Assembly: GCF_000143415.4 (NCBI RefSeq)
Contig: NW_003314353.1
Location: 660,507 to 724,506, forward strand
Direction of reading: 5' to 3'
Source of the DNA: Selaginella moellendorffii
Taxonomy: Eukaryota; Streptophyta; Lycopodiopsida; Selaginellales; Selaginellaceae
DNA length: 64,000 nucleotides
Shown one piece after another: positions 33,698 through 44,590 of this stretch. How positions within the stretch are numbered: position 1 is the first letter of the stretch; every line of letters begins with the position of its first letter. A program made the translations under genes and the position numbers. Under the pieces are notes generated by a model, which was given only the letters and a program-made list of their open reading frames with translations, made no database searches and was not told the DNA's origin.

Positions 33698-33985
33698 CGC
33701 TACGCCGCAACTCTCTGCGAAGAACCCTAAACCTTGAAATCAAAATAGACGGTGCCGTCAATAACGTTCAAAAGTCGGTATATTCTGCTAACATTGTAAA
33801 TGCCGACTAAACCAATGGTGGATAATGTATGCTTTAGTTAAGCCAGTGGTTTTCTAAGGCTAGGGTTTTCGGGGCCTCCATTCAACGATCAAGCGATGGC
33901 GTCGTCCTGGCTAATCTGATCGTCCAATCGCCCAAGACTTCCCAGGCAGCTGGAAATCTTGAAGCGCTGGTAAGGAAATCTCGGG
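33698..33985. promoter_or_regulatory. Divergent promoter RRP1/DiT2 with a short uORF
   Basis: 288 bp between opposed ATGs. Telo-box-like motifs lie near each start (ACCCTAAACC near 33730; TAGGGTTTTC near 33862). An upstream ATG at 33896 opens a 7-codon uORF (MASSWLI, stop at 33919) 66 bp before the DiT2 start, which may reduce its translation. Confidence 0.5.
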
Positions 33986-35884
33986 ATGAACAGGGCATTG
34001 GGGATGGAAACGCTAGCTCCGGGCGCTCGATTGACGCACTGGCGGAACTCCGCAGTTTCTCCAGTCACAAATGCAACATTTCCATCCCGGAAAGCCGCAT
34101 TTGGCATCGGATTGCGCGCTGGATTGAGCTGCTCGCCGCCGCGCCAGGTCGGATTCATCTCGAGGGATTCCTCGTCCTCCAGGAAAATCTCGTGCTCGTC
34201 GGCTCCAGAGCCGTCGACGCCGGCAACAGTGATCGAGGCGGACGATCCGAAATCTCTGAAAAAGCCGCTGGAGGGTGCCAAGCCTTTGCCACTGGCGATC
34301 TCGGTCAGTGTGGGGCTGATTTTGAGATTCCTGGTTCCAAAGCCCGCGGCAGTGTCGGCTCAAGCCTGGCAGCTCCTATCGATCTTCTTATCGACGATCA
34401 CGGGTCTCGTTCTCAGTCCACTGCCGGTTGGAGCTTGGGCCTTCATAGGATTGACAACAACAGTGCTCACACGGACACTATCTTTCGCGTCGGCTTTCAG
34501 CGCCTTCACAAACGATGTCATCTGGCTCATCGTCATCTCCTTTTTCTTCGCGAGAGGATTCGTGAAAACCGGCCTGGGTGATAGAATTGCCACGTACTTC
34601 GTGAAGTGGCTGGGGAAAAGCACACTGGGACTTTCTTATGGGCTTACTGTGAGCGAAGCGCTCATAGCACCAGCGATGCCGAGCACGACCGCACGAGCGG
34701 GGGGAGTGTTCTTGCCGATCATCAACTCACTCTCTCTTTCGGCTGGGAGCCGTCCAAACGATAAATCGTCGTCAAAGCTTGGAGCGTACCTCGTCCAGAC
34801 TCAATTCCAGGTTTGGTTTCTAACTTTTACGTGATATGTTGGTTTTAAAAGTGTTGGTGGCGCGAAATGCAGGCTGCTGGAAACTCGAGCGCTCTCTTTT
34901 TGACTGCTGCGGCACAGAATCTATTGTGCCTGAAGCTGGCAGAGGAGCTGGGCGTTATCGTGGCGAATCCATGGGTGACATGGCTTAAAGTGGCGATCGT
35001 CCCGGCCGCTCTATCGCTACTCTCGACCCCGTTGCTCCTCTACAAGTTGTATCCTCCCGAGATCAAAGACACTCCTGAAGCTCCTGCAATGGCTGAAAAG
35101 AAGCTGCAGCAAATGGGGCCTGTGACTAAGAGCGAGTGGGTGATGGTTTCGACGATGCTCCTCGCTGTTACTCTGTGGGTTTTGGGGTAAGTTATGGTTT
35201 TATCCAGTAATTTGCGATGTCTCACTGGTGATTTTTTTTTTCGCAGAGATAAACTTGGAGTTCCAAGTGTTGTGGCAGCTATGCTCGGCTTGTCAATATT
35301 ACTGGTTCTTGGCGTCCTCAATTGGGATGACTGCCTAAGCGAGAAATCAGCCTGGGATACTCTTGCGTGGTTTGCAGTACTTGTTGGTATGGCCAGCCAG
35401 CTTACCAGCTTGGGACTCGTAAAGTGGATGTCCGACTCCGTCGCTAAAGTCCTGGCCTCGTTTTCTCTCAGCTGGCCTGCTGCATTCGGCGTTCTCCAGG
35501 GTTCATACTTTTTGATTCACTACCTCTTTGCGAGCCAAACCGGTCACGTCGGTGCACTCTACTCGGCCTTCCTAGCCATGCACCTCGCAGCTGGTGTTCC
35601 TGGCGTGCTGTCAGCGCTGGCTTTGGCCTACAACACAAATCTCTTTGGTGCGCTCACGCACTACAGCAGTGGTCAGGCAGCTGTTTATTACGGAGGTAAC
35701 TTTGTCATTCCAAAACAAGTGTTTCGTTCTAAACTTAACTATTTCCTGTCTTCGTTCTTGACTTTCAGCTGGATACGTTGAATTGCGGGACATTTTTAAA
35801 TACGGGGCCATTGTAGCCCTGTGGAACGGCATTGTTTGGACCGTAAGTGGAGCAATATGGTGGAAGATCTTGGGTCTCTACTGA
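33986..35884 (+). CDS. DIT2: Plastid dicarboxylate transporter DiT2-type (glutamate/malate translocator)
   Basis: Four exons (33986-34810, 34873-35186, 35247-35695, 35769-35884) total 1704 nt, 567 aa. The first ~90 residues are Ser/Arg-rich with few acidic residues, a plastid transit peptide, followed by an anion:Na+-symporter-type polytopic membrane protein: PLPVGAWAFIGLTTTV, IWLIVISFFFARGFVKTG, GDRIATYFVKWLGKSTLGLS, IAPAMPSTTARAGG, SSALFLTAAAQNLLC and a C-terminal NGIVWTVSGAIWWKILGLY. The wording of SEALIAPAMPSTTARAG and AGNSSALFLTAAAQN fits DiT2 better than DiT1. DiT2 exchanges glutamate for malate across the inner envelope for ammonia re-assimilation in photorespiration. The first ATG of the long frame was used. 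No frame breaks. Confidence 0.92.
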
Positions 35885-36351
35885 GGCAAGTTGAGCTTCT
35901 TCTACTTTTTGAAGTTCTCTGTCTGGTCACTCATGACATTCTTTGGAATAAGTACGAAATGGCGTGAATGCGCAACTCGAAGTTTCTGTTTTCTATCATT
36001 TTGCTCGTTCTTTGCATCGGCTGGGAATGATGACAGGTCTCGAGACAGGTAGCAGGATGGAATAAAACGCAATCTCGTAACCCCAGCACAGGTCTACCTT
36101 AAAGTGTCTCGTTCTTCTTTTTATTTCTTTTCTACATGACTTCCCATGTTGTATTGCTGCAGTGCCATATAGTGGAGCATGATACCACATTGTGGGTGAC
36201 GTGAGTGAGGTAAATTAAACTACTGTCCAAAGCTTTCGTATTAAAGTACTGGCAGCAGCGGTAAGAGGTTATTCGTTTCCGAGCTTATCATTGGTTTTTT
36301 CAAGTTACAGGCTCAACCAAGGACTGCTCAACTTCAAGGGCGATTTGTTTT
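35885..36351. other. Spacer between convergent genes
   Basis: 467 bp without a gene; 3' untranslated regions of DiT2 and the SDR are expected here. Confidence 0.5.
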
Positions 36352-37379
36352 TCAACTGAGACCCCTCTTCCCGGCTTCTTGGAGCATGGGAGCGTAAGTC
36401 GTAAACCAGGTATGCATGATGGCCGGCTTGGTGACCGTGTTGCTCGCATCCACGACTAAGTTGTGTCCACTCACATACCCAGACTCGTCGCCGGCGAGGA
36501 AGAGCGCGGCGTTGGCGATGTCCAAGGCGCAGAGCGGGCGGTTTGGAAGCAGCGAGTTCTTCTTCACAATCTCCACGACCTTCTCCGCCGTCACAGGTAA
36601 GTCTCCCATGGTTTCCAGCGCGGTGCTCAAGAACTTTGTTGGTATGGCGTCGGGGGATATCACGTTTACGCGGATGCCAAACTCTCGCAGCTCCACGGCA
36701 CTGGACCGGACGAGGCCAATAACTCCAGCCTTGCACATCGCGTAGGCGTGAGGCGAGAGGCCCCCGACTATCCCGGCCACGCTGCCCGTGAGGATGATCG
36801 AGCCGGCGGCGCGAGGCTTCATGACGCGAGCGGCGTGCTTGAGCGCCAGGAAGTGGCCCCGGAGGTTGACCTGCATGGTGCGCTCCAGCTCGGCCACGTC
36901 CGTCTGATCCAACGGCCCCAGCGCGCCCAGGATGCCGGCGTTGCTGAAGACAACGTCTACGTGTCCGGCAATGGAGTGAGCCACGTCCAAGGCGGCGGCC
37001 ACGTCCGGCTCCGCGGTGACGTCGCAGTGGACGTAGCGAGCAGCGGCCGGGGAGGAGAAGTCCCGCTGGAGCTCCCGCGCGAGGTGGCTGCCGAGCTCGT
37101 CCTGGACGTCGGCTATGACGACTTGAGCGCCGTGCGCGACGAAGTGGCGGACGGTGGCGTCGCCGATACCGTTTGCTCCACCGGTGATGATTGCCACTTT
37201 GCCGAGTAATCTAGATAACGCAGAGAAGAAAACGAAGAGGTATCAGCCAGGGAGACACGGGGTAACTAAAGGCAAACAAAAACTCGGAACAAAGCAACAG
37301 GTGTCGAGAGCGGAAGAATTTGCCAGGACAGGTTCGTTGCTGAGACAAAAGACTCTGCTGGAGGTGGTGTGCTGCGCAT
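36352..37379 (-). CDS. Classical short-chain dehydrogenase/reductase (secoisolariciresinol/xanthoxin dehydrogenase-like)
   Basis: The main exon (37210-36352) begins at a TAG acceptor and encodes LLGKVAIITGGANGIG (NAD-binding TGxxxGxG), DV after the second strand (IADVQDE, where Asp favours NAD over NADP), SNAGILG (NAG), the catalytic Ser in ILTGSVAG and YAMCK (Tyr-x3-Lys). It ends ...QEAGKRGLS. The set matches plant SDR110C-type enzymes acting on secondary alcohols of lignans, terpenoids or ABA precursors; the substrate cannot be told. A 26-nt first exon at 37379-37354 (MRSTPPPAE) joins in frame and gives 294 aa, but its donor (GTCTTT) is weak, so the exact N-terminus is tentative. The downstream body is secure. 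Confidence 0.85.
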
Positions 37380-39049
37380 TCTTTAACCGAGAATGGGAGG
37401 AAGGTATGGTTTTTTTTTTTTTTTGGCAATCAGCTGATGATGATCCTATCTTTCAAGGCACGTTTTTCTTCAGCAGTTTGTGGTTTTTGAGTTTTTTTCT
37501 GTGCTTGTATGGATAGATTACTGACCTCTGCTTTTGTGTTGATGTTGCCAGGGAGCGGATGATTTGGAAGATCCTGTCCTTGCTCGCCACGCATCGTCTG
37601 CCAGCTCCATTCCTACGACCAAGGCTTCTCCTCAGTCAGGAAACACAGAGCTCAAAGTGCAAGTGCAAGGCCGTGTGTACTCACCAGCTGCTGCGAATCA
37701 TCGCTGAACACAAGGAAGTGCTCCTAGAGGAAAGAAGGAAAGGGAAGGTTTGCTGGGAGTCAGGAGCAGAGCGAGGGATTTTAAATGGAGGGCGACGAAG
37801 GAGGATTTTGGTGGAGAGAGGAGCTCGGAAACGACCAAATCGGGCCTTTTCTGGACAGCACAGGCAGCCGAGCAAGAGATAAATATGGGCGGAGAAAGAC
37901 GACGACGAAGACTACCGCAAGCAGCAAGATCGAGCACGAACAAGCAAGTTGATGTCCGCTGGCAGGGTCTTGGATTGATCGACGAGATTGTTCTCGGAAA
38001 CTGGCACTAGGTACTCACTGAGAGCGAAAAGAAGCGCAAGGTACTCCACAACAGCTCAAGCTTATGCTAGGTACGGTCCGAAAGCTTGTTTTTCTTCTGT
38101 CTTTATTCCTTGCGTTGCCGCTCGTGCCTCCTATCTTACAGAAGTTCCGCGTGACAGGCAGAATTCGCACAGTACTGTTGTGCTGCTGGTCCCGCTTCCA
38201 TTCGTCGCTAAGCTGCCATTTGATCAAACCCGACTACCTCAGAGGAAAAGCCAGGGGATGGGGTCCCGGAGTGGCCTTCTTCCGCTGCTTCGCGATTTGA
38301 TCCAGAGAAGGAGAGGAAGAGGACATGGATAGATGCGACTTGGAAGCTGAGGAAAGATGACGATGACGATGGCGAAAGAGTGGATTCCCTTGCGCCAAGG
38401 CGAGAGGCTACGGAAAAGGAGGAATCGCGAGTGGAGCTCTAGGTAGATAAAAAAAAATTCAATTGCGCGACATGTCTCGATCGCTCGGCCATGACGGAAG
38501 CCGTGCCAAAATACCTGGAATGTAGCCAGTTTTTGGAAATCCCCGGGCTCTCAAAGTCAGCCACGGGAGGAAAGTCAGTGTGCGTTTGGACCGAATTTCC
38601 CCCCATTGCCTAAATTTGCTCCATTTTCTATTTCCCGTTACGAGGAAAAAACAGTTTAAAAAATAAATAAATATGCACTTTAGGAATATACCTACGGCTG
38701 CAAGGCATATTCCTTTGAGAATATACTAGGGCATATTTCCGAAGGAATATGCGTGGGATCAATTTCGAAAATCTCAAAACAGGAAGAACAATTGTCGTCT
38801 CCAAAGCACAGGAAATCTCTCACACCTATACAATTAAAAACAAAAGAGCATAACTTAAAAGCAGTTCCTGTGGAGATGGAAGAAAACAAAGAAGGCCAAA
38901 GAGAGAGAGAAAAAAAAGGAGGGGAGCGGCAACGAACCTCACCCTCTCTCAATCGATCGATCGATCGATCAATCTCGACGCGCGGGCGAGGGGAGAAGAA
39001 GCAAAACTTTCGCCACCAAAGAGAGAGAAATGCATCGTCTCCTCGTCTC
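37380..39049. other. 1.7-kb spacer, no gene recognised
   Basis: Reading frames here on both strands are short and basic/Ser-rich without motifs. It should contain the SDR promoter and the TMK 3' untranslated region. A (GATC)n microsatellite lies at 38951-38974. Confidence 0.5.
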
Positions 39050-42000
39050 TCAGCGAGCGTCCTCGGAAGTAAAAGTCTCGGCGAAGCCCGACGGCCGCGG
39101 CGGGAGGCTCGACTGCGTGTCGCTCCACACCGCCGCCGCTCCGCCGCCACCGCCGCCGCTGTCCAGCTCCTGCCACCGCTTCACCGCCTGGGGCAGCGGC
39201 ACGTCCAGGTCGATCCCGCCGCTCTCGTCCTCGTAGTCCACCGGCTTCCAGTGCTCCACCAGCGGCGAGAGGACGTTCACGGCGTGGCCCATGTCCGGCC
39301 GCTGGTATGGCTCCCTCGCGGTGCAGTGGCCGGCGAGCTCCGCCACCACGCTGATGCTCGCGAAGTTGTCGTCGGACTCGATGGCCGGGTCGATGAGCTT
39401 ACGGACTCCCTCTTTGTTGGCGGTGGATCGCCGGAACCACGTTACCAGATGCATGTTTTCTTCCGCCTGCGTCTCGTCCAGCGCCCGCCGCCCCGTTATC
39501 AGCTCCATGAGCACCACCCCGAAGCTAAAGACGTCGGCCTTGGTGGTCACGCGCCCGGTAACTGCGAGAGGACGTTAATAACGAACAAAACATGCAGCGT
39601 TTTCTCGCAAAATCCTCTGCCGGATCGAGCACGAAAACGAGAATTCCACACGCACGCAGTAGCAGCAGCAGCAGCCCAGGCAGGCAGGCACGGCAGCGAA
39701 CAGACAGCATAAAAGTAAAGAAGCACACAGCCCAAGCAAGCAGGCGAAAACAGCTGGAAACAGAAGCATTAGACAAAACCGCACGACCAGCCAATGTGCC
39801 AAAAGTAAAGAAAGGAATGAAAAGAAGAGGAATACCAACCTGCATACTCGGGAGCCAAGTATCCAAACGTTCCGGCCAGCCGCGTCTCCACCGAGTACTT
39901 CCCCTCGGGTGCCAGCTTCACGAGGCCAAAATCCGAGACCTTAGCCCGGAGGTCGTCCCCGAGAAGGATGTTGGACGGCTTCAAGTCCCTGTGGATGAAG
40001 CTCCTGTGCGCCAGGCCATGGAGGTACTCCATGCCGCGAGCCACGTCCAGCGCCACGGACAGCCTTTGCTTCCAGTCCAGCGGCGGATAGCCGCACTTGG
40101 CAGCCTCGAACAGGTGCTGGCTCAGCGTCCCCTGCGGCATGAACTCGTACACCAGCATCTTCTCGTTGCCTTCGATGCAGTAGCCGAGCAGCGCCACCAA
40201 GTGGCGGTGGCGGACCTTGGTCAGAACCGCGATCTCGGCCTGGAACTCGCCCAGGCCTTTGTTGCTGACGACGCAGTTGGATTCCATCCGCTTCACCGCT
40301 ATGGCCGTGCCGTCATCCAGGACTCCCTTGTACACGACTCCGAATCCCCCACGGCCTAGGATAGTCGCCTCGCTGAAGTTTTTGGTGGCCTCTCGCAGGA
40401 CGTGGATGGAGATGACGAGATTCCCGGCCTCCACAACTTGAACGTGATCGCTGGGCCCGCTGTTGGCCCGGCTCTGGGTGTCGCTGTTGTCACTGGTGAT
40501 CATGTTGTTGTTCACCACGATTTTTACCACCTCTGGATCGTCTGAGGAGTTGTCTGTCCGAGGATGGACAACCACCGTGTTGGATCCCTGTAGCCTCAAG
40601 AACTTACGTCCCTTCTTCTTGTAAACCAGCAAGCAGATCCCAAACAAAACGAGCAGCAGTGCCACTAGCCCGACCACAACTCCCACGATGGGACCTGCAT
40701 TCACTCTTTTCGATCGAGTGGTAGCAGTAGCCTGTCCATCCGGCGTCGCAGCTGGTCCCCCAGAAGTCCCCCCCGGCGGAGAAGTCCCTGGAGACGCGGC
40801 GGGTGTGAGAGGATTGCCAGCGATGTTGAGCTTCACCGAGGACGGAAAAGCTGGCACTGGCGCCGAGAAGAGGTTGTTGCTCAAGTCCACGGACTGCAGC
40901 GAAGGTAGCTTCGCCAGGGACTCTGGAATGAGACCTTCCAGCTTGTTGTCGCTGAGCCTGAGAGTCGTGAGCGTCGTCAAGTTCCCGAGAGCAGCTGAGA
41001 GCGTGCCGTTGAGTTGGCTGCTTGCCAGATTGATAACCGTGACATTCGAAGTCGTCCCGGGGGTCGAGCCGCAGGAGATTCCCAGCCAAGCACTGCCGCT
41101 GCTGCCGTTGCTACCAGAAGTTCCACAAGGATCATTCCCGATCCACGACGATGTGAGCGAGTCGGGGTAGCCAACGCCAGCGAGAAAGTGCAAGAGCGCT
41201 GTCACGTCTCGTGCGCAAGCCTCTCCAGGACTGCTCTTGCAAAAGTTGTTCCGCGCGTACTCGAAGCCGACGGTGTCCTTGAAAACCGGAATCTCCCCCA
41301 CGAGCAAGTTGTTCTTGACCGTGAAGTTCTTGAGCGCCGGGAGATTCGCGAGCGAGGGAGGAATGGTTCCCGTCAGCTGGTTGTCGTTGAGCTTGAGCTC
41401 TTGGAGTGACAGCGCCTCCCCGAGACCCTCCGGAATGGAACCGCTGAATCGGTTCACGTGAAGCCACAGAACTCGCAGAGATTGCATCGTTCCCACGACC
41501 GTGATCGGCCCACTGAGCACCGGATTCTGCTGGTTGTTTGCCCGAAACTCCGCCAAATTCGAGGACCCAAAGCTCGAAGGAATGCCCCCAGAGATCCTGT
41601 TGTAGGCGACGTTGAGCACCTTCAAGCTCTCCATCTGTCCCAAAAAATCTGGAATGCTTCCTCCCAAGCTCGTGTTGGTGATCGAGAGCGTGGAGAGCAG
41701 CGAAGAGTTCTGGATCTCTGCCGGAAGCATCCATCCCCCGGATGACTTGTTGAGAGGATTGTCGTCGAGGTAGATCTCCGTGAGCGCGCTGAGCCCAGTG
41801 AAGAAATCGCCAGGGATGGTGTCGAAAGAGTTCCCGGAAAGGAGCGCCGTTTGGAGCTGCGAGAGCCCACTAAGCGATGGTAGCGATCCTGTGAACCCAT
41901 TCCCCTGGAGCTGGAGGTTCTCGAGATTCTTGAGCTTGTTGAGGTCGGGTGCCACGGTTCCACCCAGCGCCAGCCCTGCTACCTGGAGCGCCGATATGCT

Positions 42001-42207
42001 CGAGCCCTGGCATTTGATGTGCTTCCAGTTGCTCCCACAGGGATCGCTCCCAGTCCACGAATCCAGTAGCGCCGGATTCTTGACGCCCTTGAGGAAGTTC
42101 TGGAGGACCTGGAGCTCTGCCGAATCGGTCTGCGCCAGCGCCATGGCGAGAATCGATGCCACCAGGAGTAGCAGCAATGCCGCTGGATGCTTCTTCTTGA
42201 GCTTCAT
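39050..42207 (-). CDS. TMK: TMK-type leucine-rich-repeat receptor kinase
   Basis: Two exons (42207-39840 and 39561-39050, phase-1 intron of 278 nt) encode 959 aa, close to Arabidopsis TMK1. Order: signal peptide ([15 protein letters not shown]), N-terminal LRR cap with [10 protein letters not shown], a first LRR block, a non-LRR island with [10 protein letters not shown], a second short LRR block (about 385-455), a Pro/Ser/Thr-rich stretch, one membrane helix ([24 protein letters not shown]), then the kinase: [34 protein letters not shown] and LAPEYA. The HRD Asp and DFG are intact, so it is an RD kinase. The split LRR with island is diagnostic of TMKs, which work with auxin signalling at the plasma membrane. 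The tail has a short Gly run before the end. Confidence 0.93.
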
Positions 42208-43888
42208 TCTGGGCGAAAGAAATACGATCGACTCAAGAACACGAAAAGAGGGCGCTTGGATGTATCAATGCTGCCATACCTGGCTGGGAAGAGACCTCAA
42301 AGATCGATCGCGCGAGCGCGCAGCCCCGAAATATCACGAATCCAAGCCACGACACGCGTCAATCGAAGAACACCGAGCCGAAATATTCGTACCCCGGCTG
42401 GGAAAGATCGATCGCGGGTGCGCGCAGCCTCGATGTCGTGACGAAGAAGCGAAATACCACGAATCCAAGCCGCGACACTGCGGTATCGAGCGTCAATCGA
42501 AGAACATCGAGCGAAAAATCCGTACCTCGCGAGCGTTCCACGCCTTAGATCGCCGCCAACACGCCAAGCTCCAGCGCCGCGCTTATGATCGCTCTGGCGC
42601 CGAGCCGCCGCTGGCAATGCGGCCGGCTCGATCGATGGAAAAGAAAAAAAGATTAGGGAAAAAAGAAAGAGAGAAAAGAAAGCACAAAGAGCGTGCGGTG
42701 TTCTACACTAGTACACAACTGGCACGAACGCGGGATGGGATGCGAGAAGCGAAGAACACCAAAAAGAAAGATTGGCGATCGATGAGCTAGACTCCACTAG
42801 CGGCCAACACGAAAAAGACAAATCGCATGTTACTAGCAGTGACAAGGTCGGCGCTGCGCAGTGCTCGCTCGATTTCTTCGCCAATCCCTCCGAAAACCTC
42901 TGTTCTATTTTATCACCGATCGATCGATCGATCGCCTATGGCGCCGCGGCCATGGGGCAAAATAATCGATCGATCGAGCGAGCTATTTAATCGCTCGCGC
43001 AGAGAGGGAGAGAAGAATGCGAGCGCCGCAAGAGGACAGATCGATTGATCGTGCGCGCCAGCAAGCTACTGCTCGGTCAAAACCCTAGTCAAAGAAAGAT
43101 GCTCGGGAATATGCCCCTCCACGGCCGTTTGAGGAGGTTTAAACTCGAGGATTGCCGGCTTTTATGGTACACACGACTTAAGCACGGCAGTCCATTTAAT
43201 TCTCCACGGCAAGCCACAGCCGTGTTTCGTGAAGTTTGAGAGAAACTTTGATCGATTTTCGAGCTGGATCCTGGAACAAAGAGTGAAGACGTGAGAGATT
43301 TCAAGGTTTTCCGTCCCAAACCATTAAGAAAAACATACCAAAACTAGAATTTGATAGTGTTCCAGCTCTCGAATCGTTTAGAATTTGATCGTGTTAATCA
43401 TTTCTTCATACTTCACATGAAGTTTGAGAAAAACTTTGATCGATTTCGAGCTGGATGGATCCTGAAGCGAAGTAGAGACGAAGATTTGAAGATCTTTTCT
43501 GCTAAACCAGTAAGAAAAAAATACCAGAACTAGAATGTGATCGTGTTCCAGCTCTCCCATCGTTTCTTTGGCGCCATACTTCACGGCAGTGATCGCGAAA
43601 GCACCTAAACATCGCTGATAGAAATTAATTTCATCGAGAAAAAGACACCAGGAACTTAAAACTTACGAGGATCGGTGTTGCAAGGACGAGCGCAGCTGCA
43701 AGAACAAACATGTCAGCAGCGACACAAAACCAAAAGAGAAAAGAAACAAAACAAAACGTGGAAAAACGTGATTGTCGAAAGAGAAACAACTCGTACAGGA
43801 TGAAAAAGCTGCGATACCAAGAGAAATTGTCACCGCTGGAGGAGGAAAAAAATCGACAGGAACTTACAGAGTGATCGATCGATCGTTG
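42208..43888. other. TMK upstream region, repeats but no gene seen
   Basis: 1.7 kb without a recognised gene. It carries a tandem duplication (42277-42541), GATC-type microsatellites (42921-42936, 42967-42980), an AAACCCTAG motif at about 43080-43088, and a diverged duplicated segment: TTTGAGA(G/A)AAACTTTGATCGATTT..GAGCTGGATC at 43227-43272 and again at 43421-43462, followed by similar AAGATTT...AAACCA sequence. It is likely 5' UTR and promoter of TMK and the 3' end of the plastid gene. Confidence 0.5.
42277..42541. repeat. Imperfect tandem duplication upstream of TMK
   Basis: Unit 1 (about 42277-42388) and unit 2 (about 42389-42541) share CGGCTGGGAA, AGATCGATCGCG, GCGCGCAGCC, GAAATA.CACGAATCCAAGCC, CGTCAATCGAAGAACA.CGAGC and (T/C)CGTACC. 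Unit 2 has a roughly 40-bp extra segment. Noncoding. Confidence 0.7.
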
Positions 43889-44524
43889 TCACAGGAAGAA
43901 AATGACGAAGGCAATAAGAAAACCAGCGAGAACAGTGTACTTGAGGCCAGAGACTATAATCGCCGCGGTGACTAGGAGGAGTTGCCAGCTTATTTGTAGG
44001 ACGGCCAGTCCCAGGAGGCCAGTGAGAACGAGCGCGAGCGCATTATCCACGCTTGGTTCCAAAAGTTCTCCCCATTTTATCTCCAAATCCTCGAGCCCAG
44101 GCGCATCGGCTTCTCTATCGATCGACCCAGTCAAGGAACCCCAAAATCCTTGGTAGCCTTCTTCCTCTTTCTTTACTTCTTCTTCTACCTGTTCTTCACC
44201 GGGAGGCTCGTCCTGCTTGTTGGATTTCCAGAAGCTCGCGAAGAATCCAGAGCGATTTTTCCTTGTCTCGCCTGTTCTAGCCGGAGATTTCGCTTCTTCT
44301 TCTTGTTCTTCCGATTCTTCTCCTTCTTCTTCGTCTTTATCGGAATCACCGTCTTCTCCCGCTCTAGCGACTAGACGACTACTGCGAAATCGAGAAATTC
44401 CAGACCTGAGATTCACGCGCCGCGATTGCGCGCCCAACCGGAGGGCCAGAGGAGCACTCGATGCGTCCTGCCGTGCGCGAAGAAAGCCGCTTGGAAGAGG
44501 AGCTCGCGCAAGCCCTACATTCAT
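43889..44524 (-). CDS. Unknown plastid-type membrane protein
   Basis: Intronless frame of 211 aa, family not recognised. N-terminus (residues 1-55) is rich in Ala/Arg/Ser and free of acidic residues (MNVGLARAPLPSGFLRARQD), typical of a chloroplast transit peptide. Then comes a strongly acidic stretch (GDSDKDEEEGEESEEQEEE), an aromatic SGFFASFWKS segment and YQGFWGSLTG, and two adjoining hydrophobic segments at the C-terminus (LALVLTGLLGLAVLQISW and LLLVTAAIIVSGLKYTVLAG). A thylakoid or envelope protein with two helices is a reasonable inference. The start is 67 bp from the oppositely oriented PPR gene, so the two share a promoter region. Confidence 0.7.
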   Translation of the reverse strand: MNVGLARAPLPSGFLRARQDASSAPLALRLGAQSRRVNLRSGISRFRSSRLVARAGEDGDSDKDEEEGEESEEQEEEAKSPARTGETRKNRSGFFASFWKSNKQDEPPGEEQVEEEVKKEEEGYQGFWGSLTGSIDREADAPGLEDLEIKWGELLEPSVDNALALVLTGLLGLAVLQISWQLLLVTAAIIVSGLKYTVLAGFLIAFVIFFL

Positions 44525-44590
44525 CCTATTCCAGTAGATTTAGGGCTTATGGATAATTTGGAGGGAAAGAGTATGTGAAATCTAGGGCTT
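44525..44590. promoter_or_regulatory. 66-bp bidirectional start region with uORF
   Basis: Only 66 bp separate the two opposed ATGs. TTTAGGGCTTATGG at about 44539-44552 is nearly repeated as TCTAGGGCTTATGG at the PPR start. The first of these ATGs (44549) opens a 9-codon uORF ending at 44578, 12 bp before the PPR start. Confidence 0.55.

Noticed and set aside
37681-37875. Alternative first exon for the SDR ending at a strong GTGAGT donor
   Set aside because: Joining it to the 37210 acceptor makes a TGA at the junction, so it cannot code into the SDR.
37988-38332. Plus-strand frame upstream of the SDR gene
   Set aside because: No homology seen, basic and Ser-rich composition and no splicing to a recognisable protein; treated as spacer.
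38940-38980. GATC repeats as regulatory sites
   Set aside because: GATC/CGATCGAT microsatellites occur in several places here (38951, 42921, 42967, 43880) without any consistent link to a gene start.
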